A stretch of DNA of 64,000 nt from Arthrobotrys musiformis (lineage: Eukaryota; Ascomycota; Orbiliomycetes; Orbiliales; Orbiliaceae), in NCBI GenBank assembly GCA_036971715.1, contig JAVHJL010000010.1:1426001-1490000 (forward strand), given 5' to 3'. Position 1 is the first letter of the stretch. Every line of letters begins with the position of its first letter. The translations under genes were made by a program, and so were the position numbers. This document shows positions 30,356-42,800 of the stretch, one piece after another. Below the pieces are notes generated by a model. It was not told the DNA's origin. It saw only the letters and a program-made list of their open reading frames with translations, and searched no databases.

Positions 30356-31594
30356 ATGCATTTCTCAACTTTGACCGGGGCTTGCCTTTTGGCCCTTTCT
30401 GCGTTCGCGAACGCATACTCATACGATAGCTCCGGCGATGTCGGTGCCTCTGCCAGCACTCCAGTTGCTGGACCTGCTACAACCCAGCCCGCCGGTCCAA
30501 ACAAGTACTCTACTTCAGTGTATAGCACTCAGATTGGAACCGTCAAGACCATCCAAACTTGTACTACTGAATTCTGCGTCCTGAAGCCAGCCTCTGTCGC
30601 TACTTCGGTCGCTACCTTCTATAACAATCCAGTCACCAAGACCGTCACCAAGACGGAGTCTGGAATCCAGTATGTAACAAAGAAGGGCGAGACCAGGACT
30701 ATCGTCAAGACCACTACCAAGCCTTGCACCGTCACCGCCAAGGCGAGCGTCAAGACCGTCTACTCTACCCGTGTGGTTAAGACCACATCGGTCCGCGCCG
30801 GTTCTACCGTCCGCAAGACCGTGACTGTCACCCCAGCCTACGCTGGTGCCTCCACAAAGGTTGTCCCAACCCCAAGCGGCTTCGTTTACGCCAGCAAGGA
30901 CGCTGCCAATGCTCCTTCCAACTTCCCACCGACTGGCGAGAGCTACGTCAAGCGATATGCTGCCGATGAGGGTGCTCATTACCCCAAGTCGATCAAGTGC
31001 AGCAAGACCCTCCAGACAATCTCCACCCGCACTCACACCGTTGGCTCTAAGACCACCTCGATCGTTTACGGAAACACCGCTACTGCCACATACACCAAGA
31101 GCGTCACCACAACCGTCTACCCACAGGCTAAGACCACCACCATCGTCCGTGTCTCCACCTCCACTGTCATCTCGACCTCCGTCAAGACCACCTACACCAC
31201 CGTCACCAAGCCAGCTACTGCCACCGCTCCAGTCAAGACTTCTTATGCCGCCTGCGGTTCCGCCAACATCTTCAACGGCCCAACTGGTAGCGTCGGTGCT
31301 ATCCTCGAAAGCAACAGCGTCGAGGTCCGCAACGTTTCTACCGCACAAGAGTGCTGCAACAAGTGCCAGGCCCACACCAGCTCCTCTGGTGCCAAGGACT
31401 GCGCCGGTTCCTTCTTCGCATCTTCCAACGGACAGTACACTTGCGTCCTTAGAATCACTTCCTCCTGCAGCACCAACAATGTTGGTTTCTTCAAGGCTTA
31501 TGCCAGCAACCAGAGCTACAAGGGATACGTCAGCAACGGTCCTTGCGGACGATGGAACATTCAGAAGGAGAGCTCCACTCCCTCTTACTCATAA
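30356..31594 (+). CDS. Secreted Thr/Lys-rich protein with PAN/Apple-like C-terminal domain
   Basis: Single-exon frame of 412 residues. Residues 1-20 are a signal peptide (MHFSTLTGACLLALSAFANA). The central 250 residues are a Thr/Val/Lys-rich repeat region (KTVTKTE, KTTTKPC, TTIVRVSTSTVISTS), likely heavily O-glycosylated and extended. The last 110 residues carry a cysteine module: CGSANIFNG, then QECCNKCQ, DCAGSFFAS, YTCVLRI and SSCS. That order resembles PAN/Apple domains used for protein or carbohydrate binding. There is no GPI signal, so it may be trapped in the wall or released. Strong codon bias suggests high expression. It could be a wall adhesin. Confidence 0.75.
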   Translation: MHFSTLTGACLLALSAFANAYSYDSSGDVGASASTPVAGPATTQPAGPNKYSTSVYSTQIGTVKTIQTCTTEFCVLKPASVATSVATFYNNPVTKTVTKTESGIQYVTKKGETRTIVKTTTKPCTVTAKASVKTVYSTRVVKTTSVRAGSTVRKTVTVTPAYAGASTKVVPTPSGFVYASKDAANAPSNFPPTGESYVKRYAADEGAHYPKSIKCSKTLQTISTRTHTVGSKTTSIVYGNTATATYTKSVTTTVYPQAKTTTIVRVSTSTVISTSVKTTYTTVTKPATATAPVKTSYAACGSANIFNGPTGSVGAILESNSVEVRNVSTAQECCNKCQAHTSSSGAKDCAGSFFASSNGQYTCVLRITSSCSTNNVGFFKAYASNQSYKGYVSNGPCGRWNIQKESSTPSYS

Positions 31595-34055
31595 ATATAT
31601 GTTGAAAGGGGTGTTGCTAGGGATTAGAGTTTAGTTGTATAAAAATTTATATAGGCGGATTGTAGTGTAGTGTATAAAATACCAATAGAAATATTTATTG
31701 GACTCGAAACCTCATTGTTCATGTGATAGCGCAGCTATAAATATCCCCGGTTTCCAAATGTGGGATGTGTGAAATGTAATTGTGTGTTGGCCTGGTCGAA
31801 ATGCAACATCGTGACCATTCGACTGCTAGAGTCAGAACAGCGGTGCAGCTGAGGCCTTGAGCATGCTCAGGATCAAGGTGGCCTTTCATGAGTAGGTCGA
31901 GTATTTATCAATCAAGCATTAACCATACGTTATCTAAACCCAAGTTCGAGTCGAAAGTCCAATCAAAAAACCTCAGTGCATGAAGAAGTGTTGTCTCGTA
32001 CGTATCGGGTACATGGGCTGGGGACGAGACAAGAAGAACAGTTGTGATAAAGCTTCTCGAGCTTGAGCAATGTTTTCGAAAAATGCTTTACACATATATC
32101 CACAGCTCTGCGCCACTATATAATATGCATAAATAAGCTTTCTATATCAGCCCAAGAGTGCATCCGCGTTCCGAAAACCTTGTGCGTGCATTAGGATTAT
32201 TTCGGGGCTTCGATTTTTGTGCTAGATTTATAGCGAGCTGAGTTGGAGAAAGCATAAAGTCCTTGTCTCATGGCCCACCAAGGCTGGAGCATCTGCACTA
32301 ACTGAGTAGGTACTAGTTGGTGCGTAGTCATCTCGATTGAGTGAGCGAGCAGGCTCCGACTTGGTTCTGATGTTGAGCAGGGGAGACTATTCTATATCGG
32401 ACCTTTCGGCCGACTTTTTTCTGCTGCGTAAATTGAATTATTGAGCTTGAAAGGCTTAAGCTTTGGAAAAAAAACTCAATGATGCAGCCGCCAAGAAGGC
32501 GAGTTCCGACTAACGATTCGGTTCTTGACCAGCCGCAGCTGGAGCACATAAAATGCCCAACCTTCGCCGGAGTGGAGTAATATTAGACCAAAGTGGGTAA
32601 ACCCATATATCGACAGCATAACTGAATGACTGAGGTCTCATACGATGTTACAATCTGGCGTGCAGCTAGAATGGGCTGACCCATTATGCTTGCAAGCTCT
32701 TGTGTACATGTAGTTGGCTTCTTTAAATTTAGAATGGTGACTTTTTTCGAGGCATTGGTCGGAGTTATCTCAAATGCGGGGCGTCCGCATACACACACAA
32801 GCAAGTATCTTTGTCAACTATCTCGAAAGACTGTGGATGTTTCGACGTGTGGTAACGTTGTGTTACATCATCACCCGTCAAACACAAATCCTGGCAAGCG
32901 AGGGAGGCCGCTTAGCCGGGATCCAGCAGTTCCGTATGTAGGAAACCGGTTGATGAGGCAGGTGGTCGGAAATCTTGCGCTCAAGTCCAAGAATTAATAC
33001 GAGCCCGTGTTTTCACGGGGGGAAATCAGAGGGAGCCCCGACAAGCATATCATATGGGCGCGTTAAGAAATCACCAATCGCATCCCTTCCGAGGTTGCAA
33101 TGAAATCCAGACGGCTGGCGTATTTATAATAGATTCTCCATTGTTTTTAATGGGGAATGGTCTCAAAAGTGGTTCGACCGGAGGCGTCCTTCTTTTTTCT
33201 GCGGGCAAAATTAAAAGCTATGATTATAATTAGCCCGGTTCACCTGACGGTTGACGGATCTTTGGCTAGACTTACCGTATTGTGTTTAGGGACCGACTAT
33301 CGACATTTTAATACCGATCATAAAATCCTTCTTTGAAAAACGGCTATTAATAGTAGCGAGCCTCGAGATACCCTTTCTCGAGTTCACGACGCGACGTCAG
33401 AAATTGCCATATTGATTTTATAACTCCCTTGTATGCTGAAAACGCTTTGTAGTTGAACCCTGTTGCATATTAGTAGCCATCTCTAGGCTTGCTAGGTGTA
33501 TAGATTTCTATGTAACGGTGAACAGGGTCCAAAAAAAACCATATGCCCAGAAGAGATTAAGCTCGTTGTGCATCTTTCGTCCGTTCGGAAGGAGGCTAGA
33601 AGCTTGGGCCGGCTGGCGTTACGCAAAAGAGACAAGCTATCGCCCCCGCCGAACGCTGAGCTATGACTTTCGCCAAAAAGCCTGATTGCCCAACATAGCT
33701 AGTAGAGCTTCGGGCTGCATTCCACCTGCAGGCCAGGACATTGACGAGGATCAATGTTGCAGTACATGCACACAGCACATCAGCATCAGCATTCGGCCCC
33801 ACAACCGACGTTTGGATCATTGGGCTAGACTTGAGGTCATATGTTGCTCGTAGAATAGAGGCATCTCCTCAAGATCCAAAAGGTATATATGTGCAGCACC
33901 GTACCTCGATTGATAAAATATTCTCTTCCATCCTCAACCCGCTCAGTAGCATCACCAACCATCCTCACCAAGTCGGTCGCTATCTACTCTCGTTTTTTCA
34001 GTCTATCAGTTAGCTCTGTCCTAGACTGTCGCGATAATCAATTACCTCTATCAAA
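31595..34055. other. Intergenic region, no gene seen
   Basis: 2.5 kb AT-rich spacer between two secreted-protein genes. Short frames on both strands show no recognisable product. The final 150 bp are pyrimidine-rich and are the probable leader of the PhiA-like gene. Confidence 0.5.
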
Positions 34056-34721
34056 ATGGTTTGGTTCTCAGCCACCGCGTTCATCGCCTTACTCGGAGTC
34101 GCATCATCCGCAGTTATCGTGGAGCGCGAGAAAAGCTTGAACTCCCCATGCGCAAATGAATTCGTCTCGATCGTAAGCTTCGACGGCGTCAAATCCAAAA
34201 ACTGCGCAAACCCTCCATGGAAGAGCGGCGCCATAAACGCCAACAACAACCGATTCTATATCGGAAATTCATCCGTAGCTCTCTGCGCCAACGACCAGCG
34301 TTGCAGCACCAAGCCTAGCAAGGCTCAATTCGTCATCCATCACGAAACTAGCATGCTCAGACTCCATGTCGGTGTATTGGGAGGACAACAAGTCTACATC
34401 GACAAGAAGGGTGCATTGCGTTACAACCAAGTCAAGGAGCCATTGCCTGTGACGTGGACTGCCTCTGTAAGCGGATGGGAGGCTAAAAAACCTTCCGGCG
34501 AGCGTTATTACGGAATATACTCCCGCGAGGTTACCAAGTGGTGGGCCTGCCCGGTATCCTCCGCCAAAAAGAGCACCGGACCATGGCAAATCTTTGCGGA
34601 CACGAAGAAGGTTATCATCAAGGACAAGGATGTGCCATCTAAGAAAAAGAAGGATTGTACTACTTTCAGTCTCCAAACTGAATTCGTTACTCCATTGTTC
34701 TACAATAATGTTGGGTGGTAA
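34056..34721 (+). CDS. PhiA-like secreted cell-wall protein
   Basis: Single-exon frame of 221 residues. Residues 1-19 are a signal peptide (MVWFSATAFIALLGVASSA). The body follows the fungal PhiA/IgE-binding wall-protein layout. A strand with NNRFYIGN comes first, followed by an early cysteine pair (CANDQRC). The V-Y-I-D-K-K-G-A-L-R turn is next, then WACPVSS...GPWQIFAD and a final Cys-Thr-Thr-Phe stretch. PhiA in Aspergillus is needed for conidiogenous cell development and is abundant in the wall. A lysine-rich KKKKD run near residue 200 is unusual for the family. The fold match is by pattern, so I am moderately sure. Confidence 0.6.
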   Translation: MVWFSATAFIALLGVASSAVIVEREKSLNSPCANEFVSIVSFDGVKSKNCANPPWKSGAINANNNRFYIGNSSVALCANDQRCSTKPSKAQFVIHHETSMLRLHVGVLGGQQVYIDKKGALRYNQVKEPLPVTWTASVSGWEAKKPSGERYYGIYSREVTKWWACPVSSAKKSTGPWQIFADTKKVIIKDKDVPSKKKKDCTTFSLQTEFVTPLFYNNVGW

Positions 34722-35885
34722 GAAGCTTAAGGAATAGCACGTCGAGAATGTCGGGATTTGGTAAATTATAAACCGGGTATACGGTTCGCGGCAGAAGCTG
34801 GGAGGAAGGTAGGAGAATGCAATCGATCTATGCCGAACGTCGAACGATGAGCAGGCGAGGCCGAGACAAGCTTCAGTCGAACTGTATAACTCATTTACCA
34901 ATCGTTCTTTATAATTTTAAAGCAAGACTAGTGAATATAATTCTACTATTTTTCTTACTTGGGAGTTAAATCCGCAACGCTAAGAATAATGCGTAATCGT
35001 AAATTTAAATTCAACGAGGCTAGCTGTCAAATCGACGAGTTGCACAAGTTACTTCTTAGTTATAGACCGACATCGGCTTATAAAATTATAATTAAGTGTG
35101 ACTGAACATAAAAAAAGAGCGTTGTATTGATATTATAAGTATCTGTACACACAAAGTTTACAATCGTGACCGCGAGATTTCTGTAAAGCTTTTAGCTCAT
35201 ACTGCGACATGGAATCGTGTTCGTTGCGGATTCGAACTAACCTGCCCAACTTATATAGCTACAGTGTCGAGACTACCTGTCCAGAGGCCTGCTGTTGAGT
35301 AAAATACTATATACTACAGGGTGGCGCGAGTATTCGAATTGTTCTTGAGTGCTACTAATGCGTGTTAATCCTAACTGGTATTATCGTAGGCATATATATA
35401 TCTAAAAAAACCTAGTCGGCCTTGATCGATCTTGATCAATTGAAAATTAAAAAGGGTCAACTTGCGCCCGATACTGAAAGCTTTGAATTGGAGTCCGAGA
35501 TCCGGCCTGAGACAGAAAGTGACTTGACAAAGCTTGAGGCGCCTAAAACGCAGCAGCCTGTGGTGCAGTATGATTGGACACAAGAACGGTAAAACCTTGC
35601 ATCTTTAACCGATGCCGATGCACCTTCGGGCTGAGGATCCAATAGTTATAGGAAGACCGGATTTCCTAATTGGGTAACTCGGGAGCCTTGCCAGCATTGC
35701 CAACTGGCGGGAGACTTGGACGGCTGTCGGTGACATGAGCCTTATATCTTGACGTGAGGCGTCCGGGCATTAATACGTATTACAATAATATTCCATCCTA
35801 GTTTACGTACCTAGGTATATACCTATTTAAGTATGTAAATACCAGACCTCAAAAAGGATATCCCATCCTAAATACCCTATTGTCT

Positions 35886-35916
35886 GCTCTATAGCTCTAT
35901 ATTGGAGCTATAGAGC
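35886..35916. repeat. Perfect 12-bp inverted repeat
   Basis: GCTCTATAGCTC (35886-35897), a 7-nt spacer TATATTG, then GAGCTATAGAGC (35905-35916). Each arm contains its own near-palindrome CTATAG. It lies 263 bp upstream of the zinc-finger gene start and could form a cruciform or bind a dimer. Confidence 0.7.
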
Positions 35917-36025
35917 TCTCGAGTTTAAGCCCTGGGCTCGATCGAACCGACGAATAATCGTCTAAACGAGGCGGCAGTGCGCACGAATTCAAATTACTAG
36001 GAGTACGTATATATCGATACACCCA

Positions 36026-36044
36026 CGCGCGCGCGCCGCGCGCC
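36026..36044. repeat. Alternating CG tract
   Basis: CGCGCGCGCGC followed by CGCGCGCC in otherwise AT-rich DNA, 135 bp before the zinc-finger gene start. Alternating CG is prone to left-handed (Z) DNA. Confidence 0.6.
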
Positions 36045-36178
36045 GATATCAAGACCTTAAAACGCCTGCAAAGTTTATACTAATGCTAGTCAATATTTTT
36101 GGTCCCCTGAGCGCCATCGATTAAATCTAATCAGTCAACTTACTCCTTTTGAGCTAGCTAGCCTCCGGCCTCCATGAT

Positions 36179-38971
36179 ATGGATTCCTATCCAATCACAT
36201 GGAGAGATAAAATGGCTGCTACTAGCCCCCCGCCCGGGCATATGCCCAACAAGGCCAACTCGGACTGGACCAACTATCTACACTCATTAGGTCTGGCCCC
36301 TACCACCATGCCTGGACATACAGCCGACGAAGGGTGCCTCTCGGCTCAATCAACTGAACCCTCGCCTCACGGATGCGGCGGTGATAATGAACATCTATTT
36401 GTGCCCCCAATGCTAGAATCGGAAATGGCATTTGGGCCTATCTACGAAACCAAATCTTTCAATATTCTAAGGGAATCTATTGAAAATATTTCAAAGGGGC
36501 CCCATGTTATCGAGGCAACGGATCAGTTAGCCATGGCCTGGACCACCCCGGATGATGCTATGAATAAGACCAGCCCATCCCATAGGAACATTTCGGCAGC
36601 TCAAAGATCCTTTGATGACCTAAAAGCCGGGATCGAGATTGTAGCTTCCTTCGCATGGAGCTTACGTGATCTCGGGATGCAGATAGTCGGCTTACCCAGA
36701 CCGTGCAGAACACATAACTTAGACGACGCCGCTCCACGAGAAAACACCGAGCCGGCGCCCAAGAAAGCTGTAGCTTTCTGGAAATACCAATGCAAACACT
36801 GTGCCCTGCGACTCCCCTCTGCCGATGGACTTCAGCGACACGGAAGGGCTCCCTGTAGTCCTCCGCGTATTTTCCCGCGGCAGGAAGAAAGTTGCGAGAG
36901 GTTAGATTCACATAGAGACTTTAGCCATCTTAACATTAAATTTGATAAAAGGAAGGAATACCTTGGTTCTAAACGTTTTGGCAGTCTTCAGCGCCGTGAA
37001 GCTCAACCTAGAATAACTCGACGTTCGCCCGACCAGCCTCGTGTCTCAAGACCCAAAAAGACTCTACCGACGAGCGTGGCTCGATCGAGGTCAGATTCCA
37101 ACGCTGACCCTCGAAGGAATCCGATGACATCGTCGAAAACCAGAAAGGATTCCGATAACCACAGGGCCGAGCCGTCGACCCTAGGTCTAGAATTCGAAGC
37201 TCATGATATAGGCAAGAAGCTCAGAGATCCTCTACAGGAAAGTGAATGGGCCTCTCAAGGGCCCGTCCAAGAGGCGACGAAGAATCATCGAAGCTTGGGT
37301 GATGACACACTTACTGGCTTACTAGAACGAATGGTCCCATTCGGGGCCTACCAGGATGCAGTATTCCGAAAACAGAATAGACTGAGAAGGAAGGCAAACA
37401 CAGCTTACATGAAACTTAAGTCGGCGGCTTCTTACGGATCGGATGCACTTAAACGTTTTGTATCAGAGCTAGTCGACCTCGACAATATATTTAGGATTGG
37501 TCACGAGACCCTATTAGCCTTTATCGACGAGGACAAGAGAAAAATCCCGAACGACCTAAAATCACTGTACTGCATGTTGCACCTATGTTATGCGATGTCG
37601 CAATCGACGGATATAAACGCAGCGGACGAAAAGGATACGGAATTTGCGAAGTCAGCGTCAGAATGGAAGGACTGCCTCCCAGAGATTCCTAGCGCTGGCG
37701 TTGATGAACGAAGTCTTTTCGATGAATTGATCTCTGTCATGTGGGATGAGATGAAAGAAGCTTGGGATTTCATGGAGAGGTCAGCCTGGGGGGGAACCCT
37801 GGGGCCGGATTATGCGATGTTTGACCCTGCTTTTGCTCTAATCGATGACTTTGATACTGGAGATCTGCTAGGTGGTTTATCGGATTTGTTAGTGGGGGAT
37901 CGTTTAGAGAGTTTAGAGTACACGACCCCAGAACATATGTTTCGTTCGGTCGCCAGGCCGTCATGGGAATCTTTATCCAAAACACTAGTTATCACAATAG
38001 CGGCGGGCTTCATTCGAGGTAAGAATGATATCTCGTTATAGCACACGAGTGTCAGCACACCGATTCGGATATACCAGAAGCGCTTAAGCTAACTCTCTAA
38101 CTATGGGATAACTTCCAGGACTACAAGAATCCTGTGGTATCTTTATCTATGGGAGTAATAATGTTGTAGGGCCAGTGCTTCACACAGACAGTGAGCGCCT
38201 TCCGGCTCTTGGATCCAAGATACCAGACCAATTAGCACTCGACATCGACCTCGATGGAAGACACGAAGTTGTCGCGTTTTTAAAAGACTCGCTGCCTCAA
38301 AGGCTATTGCCTATCCTGAATGCGGCGTCTAGCCACTTTCTCAAAGGGGTGATTAGCACACTCCGCGACCTACAAGGATGCATGGTTGCTTTCCTGGCGG
38401 TAAGTGAAGGATGCAACATCTTTATTAATTCTGGGATTTATATATACTTGATATATATGTACTCACTTTAATCTCCGTGCTTAAGATATGTTGCGTCACT
38501 TCACACGCCTTCCTCTATTTCTCAGATATTATCCATCGTTCCTGCTCTTATTACTACACCCACTCATCCTGGGATCTCGGGTGCTACGACGACATCTACA
38601 ATACTTCTGATGGGAGAAGTGACGACGACGAGGAGGAGGAGGAGAAAAATCTTGAACCATACCCTAGCTTGGTCTCGCGCCCTAGCTCTGGTTCTGGGGA
38701 CACGGGCAATTATTTGACAAAAGATACCTGCATTGCGCCCAATCCCACGGAGATAAAATTCCCTTCCCAACCGGGAAATCCTAAGCCGCCTGAATCGGTG
38801 GAGGGTCTACAGCCTTTAGAGCCATCAGCCGGTAAGAGGAAGAGGCCTAAGCCGAGTGATATCACTCAAATAAAGAAGGCGGTGGAACCCAAGTGGATAA
38901 ACATAACCGGCCCCCCGAAGAAACGGAGGAGGATATTGCAAACCCTCCCCCGGGCGACTACTATTCAGTAA
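36179..38971 (+). CDS. Large C2HC zinc-finger protein, likely nuclear
   Basis: Exons 36179-38018, 38119-38399 and 38486-38971 join in frame to 868 residues. Residues 205-226 read C-x2-C-x12-H-x4-C (CKHCALRLPSADGLQRHGRAPC in two halves), a C2H2-like finger with a final cysteine. Next comes a long Arg/Ser-rich disordered region (about 235-350). A helical region with LDNIFRIGHETLLAFIDED and SLYCMLHLCYAMSQ resembles the domain that follows the finger in several Pezizomycotina C2H2 regulators. The last exon has an acidic run (DDDEEEEE) and two basic clusters (KRKRPKP and PPKKRRR) that look like nuclear localisation signals. A DNA-associated regulator is the best guess. Splice joins rest on phase and protein continuity. 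Confidence 0.65.
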
Positions 38972-39816
38972 ATCGTTCCCAATTGTTCGTAGGCACCAGG
39001 CCAGGACCCTGATTTTGCTTGTCGCTCGACTCCTTGTCTATCATCTCCATTATTCTTGTAATACTCTTATCCGTTCTACCTGTATAGTATCGGATTTAGC
39101 CGGCCATGGTCTGTGACCTTTGGGCGTTTCTTGGGTATTTACTATGTCTCTTCTACTTTTCTTTTCGGTATGTTCATCTTTATGGAAGGTTATGTTGGAA
39201 TATTGGAGTATTGTATTTCGATTTCATGTTTATAGCTGCTTAGTTTAGCATCCATTCTTATCCCTTACGTTTGATATACCACGAATACATACTGAGCTAT
39301 AGACACAATGTTGATAGACCCCTTCGAATTAAATTACAGTTAACTAGTTGCAGATCAAAATGAAACCTCTGTTTTCATTACTATACTACTAATGATAATA
39401 TACCCGGGAATACACAACCCTCCCAAGCTGCAAAAATCTATATACTAGCTTTATATACTGCTTCTCAAAAGGATCAAAAACCAATCCGCTCGCTGTGTGC
39501 GTGTGTCTTTCCACCATTTTATGTGCGCCTTTGAGTCTGCGCCTTGCCCTGCCTTGCTTTTTAAATTTTCCATGAAGAGTGCCCTTTATGAATGAAAATG
39601 ATGCTTCAAGGCGAACAGAATGCATGCGTGCTAAAACCAAAGAATACCAAAAAAAAATCCATAAGCCATTTTTCTTAAGCAAGTAATGTCAAAAAAAACT
39701 AAAAAATTCAGTCATACGCCGTTATAATAAATTACCATAAATTTATACACCCATTGTGCGGTCTGGGTTCGAGACCATACACCCCTCCTTTTCCTTATTT
39801 ATATAAAAAGAGACCT
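38972..39816. other. Intergenic region between convergent genes
   Basis: Shared 3' region of the zinc-finger gene and the F-box/propeller gene; AT-rich with no convincing frame. Confidence 0.5.
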
Positions 39817-42800
39817 TCACATAATAGCGCAACTCGCCTTCTCGGAACTCCCATTCTCGCCTCCGCTGCCTTTCCTCACGACTTCAAAACTCTCGTCCAT
39901 TCCACCCCCTCCGGCGACTTGTGTTCTTCCTCTGCTGCTGTTCTCCGCGTAAGCCGACATGCTACCGGATTGCTGATTATGATGGGCGGCCGCAGCGCGG
40001 TTATTCTCCATCATCATAGCACCAGCGCTCTTTTCTTTACCCTTCCGGCCCCAGCCTTTCTTCTTCTTCATCGATGCGGCTCGAGTAGCTGATCGTTCCG
40101 CACGGCTGTTCCCGCGCGCTAGGTTGTTGACGGATGTATTACTCGCGCCTGGTGCGCCAGAGGCGGCTTGGGCGGCGTAAAACCCGCCGTGAAGCGGGGA
40201 TCGACGACTTGCCCTGCGGCCTGGTGAAGGGAGCGGGCGCTCACCGTTGTGAAGGTGAGATGGAGCTGGGGCGTATGCTACCTGCGTTGGGCCTGGTAGA
40301 TTGTTATTGGTAGGAACTGTCATGAAGGCTGGGTTGACGTATCCTGTTGGAGCGGCGTGCTGGCTGCGGCGGCCACGGGATCTGGAGCGTTGGGTACCGC
40401 TACCTCGAGCAGCGGTGTTGGCGGTGGCTGGTTGGGCTGGTGCCGTGGTGGGAGCTGTCGAAGTAGCGGGTTGAGTTGGTGGTGGTGAAACAGTGAGGGA
40501 TAGAGTATTCCTATGACTTCCGCCCGTCATTGCAGTTCTGAACTGTGGATGTCCAACAGACGAATTGCTATGCGTCGATCCCGAGCTTCCTGGTGGTGGA
40601 CCTGGTTGGGCAACCATCGCTGAGACGGGCATCATTCCTCTAGGATTTGATGTTACATTGCGAGGAACGACGGGGGTCGCTGGTGCTGTTTGCGACGTGG
40701 CGGGTCCTAATGGCGTTATTGGAGTCACAGGTTGAGAAACGGACGTCGCGGAAGGAATTGAAAGCGCAGGGCTGGAGGGTGCTTCACTCTGTCTACTGTA
40801 ACGATGCGAAGGAAGTCGAGATATTAAAGGGAGGAGCAGTTGGCCTGGCTGTTGTGGCGTCTGGGGGGATACCTGCGACTGTTGCTGCGGCGGCGAACGC
40901 TGGGAAATAGGCCCTGGCCGAGACGATGGTGAAGGAGCAGGCTGAAACTGAGCTTGTGTAGCAGGTGGAGTGCTTGGTTGGGGAGGGATCCTAGCTGCTC
41001 TAGGTGAAACTGTTGTTCTCGATGGCCTGCTGGTGTCAAAGTTTGGCAGCGATGTGACACTATTGTTCAATTGCTGCGCGAATGGAGCTGGATGTGAATA
41101 CATCGCGGACTGCGGTCGTTCCGTCTGAGCTCGCTGTTGGAGACCCGGAGTTGGAGTTACGTTCTGTTCTAAAGGCATAGAGTTCGAACGGAACTGAGTC
41201 GGAATCGCTGGCACAGGTGGGATGACTGCCGACCTCTCGTCAAAAAACATTCGCTGTGGCATGCTTTCCGGATCTCGCGATCTAGGACGGCCATTGCCAC
41301 GTTGTTGTTGAATCGGAGAGTCCTGTTGGTTCATAGTTGGAGTTGTCGACCTTTGGGGCTGTGCATAAGGTTGTGCCGGCGGCACAGAATATTGGGATTC
41401 CATACTACGACGCGATGGCTGCGGGCTAGGGGGGGAGTGGGATACCTCATTGTCATTGATAGTAGACAATATTCCACCAGGGGGCTCACGTTGGATGGAG
41501 TTCCTTCGAGAAATGGACTGCGCCGTTGAAGGCCGTCTCGGTTCCATCGCGAAACCGGAACTTGAAGTTGGCGGTGTCCCCATGTTGGTACTCGATGCAT
41601 CCGCGAAGCTGAAACCCTGGAAGGTTGTGCTAGGCCCAGCGCTAACGGATCCATTTCGAGAGAGGCCGCCACCACCAGGACTCACAGGGCTTGTAATCCT
41701 CAAGCTTGGGACGTTACGTCGCAGTCTAGGGCTCGAAGCTCCAGAAGCGAGGGGATCGCGTTCCCTCCTATCGATATCCAACTCACCACCGCTGCTTCTC
41801 CTGCGCACTCGCTCGTTAGGGTTCAAAATACCCATACTCCTAGCACGTTCAAGAAGCCTGGCCTCGTAGTCGTAAAGTGGAACAGCAGTGAGCTTTTCAA
41901 CATAAGGCGGGGGCGGCTCCACCCACTCTTCCTCGCGAAGGCCTAGCAGTCGATAATTTGTGACGGCAAAATTTGGGCCTGGGGTAGCATCTGGCCTGCG
42001 ACGTGGTGTGCGTTCCGCATTGGCTCGAGCAGCTGTAGCAGCTCGCTGAAGAATCGTATGAGAACGAGTGTCTGTATGTGAGTATGACCACTCGATCGCC
42101 TCACTCAATGATACACCTTCTTCGTCCTCTTCCTCGGTATGTGACACATCTGTTCCTTGCCGCGAGATCGTAGGCGTTGTCGCAATGCTCGTCGAAGATG
42201 AATTGGCGTGGGCAGTCAACGATACCGCACTCGGCAGAGAGGGCACTGGTGGTGCAGAGCCAATAATAGATAATCTCTGTCTTTGAGCGACCGTTCGGCG
42301 TCGAACGATATTAACTTCGGCCTCGATGTCGTTTTGCTGCTCTTCAAGCTGCTCCAGTTCAACATTTGAACCATCTCCCACGTCAACTGATATGATGTCG
42401 CGCTCGCCTTTGCTTGGGCTTCTCGAGAAGTTATACAGAATTACCCGGCCACCTTCCAATATCTCAGGCTCTGGGCCCTCATGATGTTCCTCGCTCTGAA
42501 TTCCAGCCGCAACGGCGATAAGTCTTTCGCCTTTGCTCGTCATCGAGAACTTCAGCCCGACCAGTCCAGGTACGTCTCCCACAAATTTGCCCTGAACAAA
42601 GTTGTTTCTACTTCGCTCAACAGAATGCTGCCAGGGGACGAATGTAGCACCAATCATGAGACTGTTCCTCGAGTTGCTCCCGCTAGATTCGGCTGTAGAT
42701 TCTACGGGATTTTCCAAGTCTGACGGGATTCCATATATCCACACGGAATTTGTACTGAATCCCGAAGCCACAACTCGGCCATCAGCGCTCGGGGCTGGAA

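Larger units (their letters stand above)
34722..36178. other. Intergenic region with inverted repeat and CG tract
   Basis: No gene seen. A perfect 12-bp inverted repeat lies at 35886-35916 and an alternating CG tract at 36026-36044, both within 300 bp of the next start codon. Confidence 0.5.

Noticed and set aside
30515..31375. Long minus-strand frame opposite the PAN/Apple-like protein gene
   Set aside because: It is the antisense shadow of a codon-biased gene and is Gly/Asp/Leu low complexity.
30846..31634. Long Pro/Ser-rich plus-strand frame
   Set aside because: A frame-shifted shadow of the same secreted protein gene.
34269..34901. Minus-strand frame of 210 codons
   Set aside because: Antisense shadow of the PhiA-like gene; no domain seen.
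39766..39790. GGTTCGAGACC, looking like a tRNA T-arm
   Set aside because: The stem does not pair at the canonical position, and no acceptor or anticodon arm is found around it.
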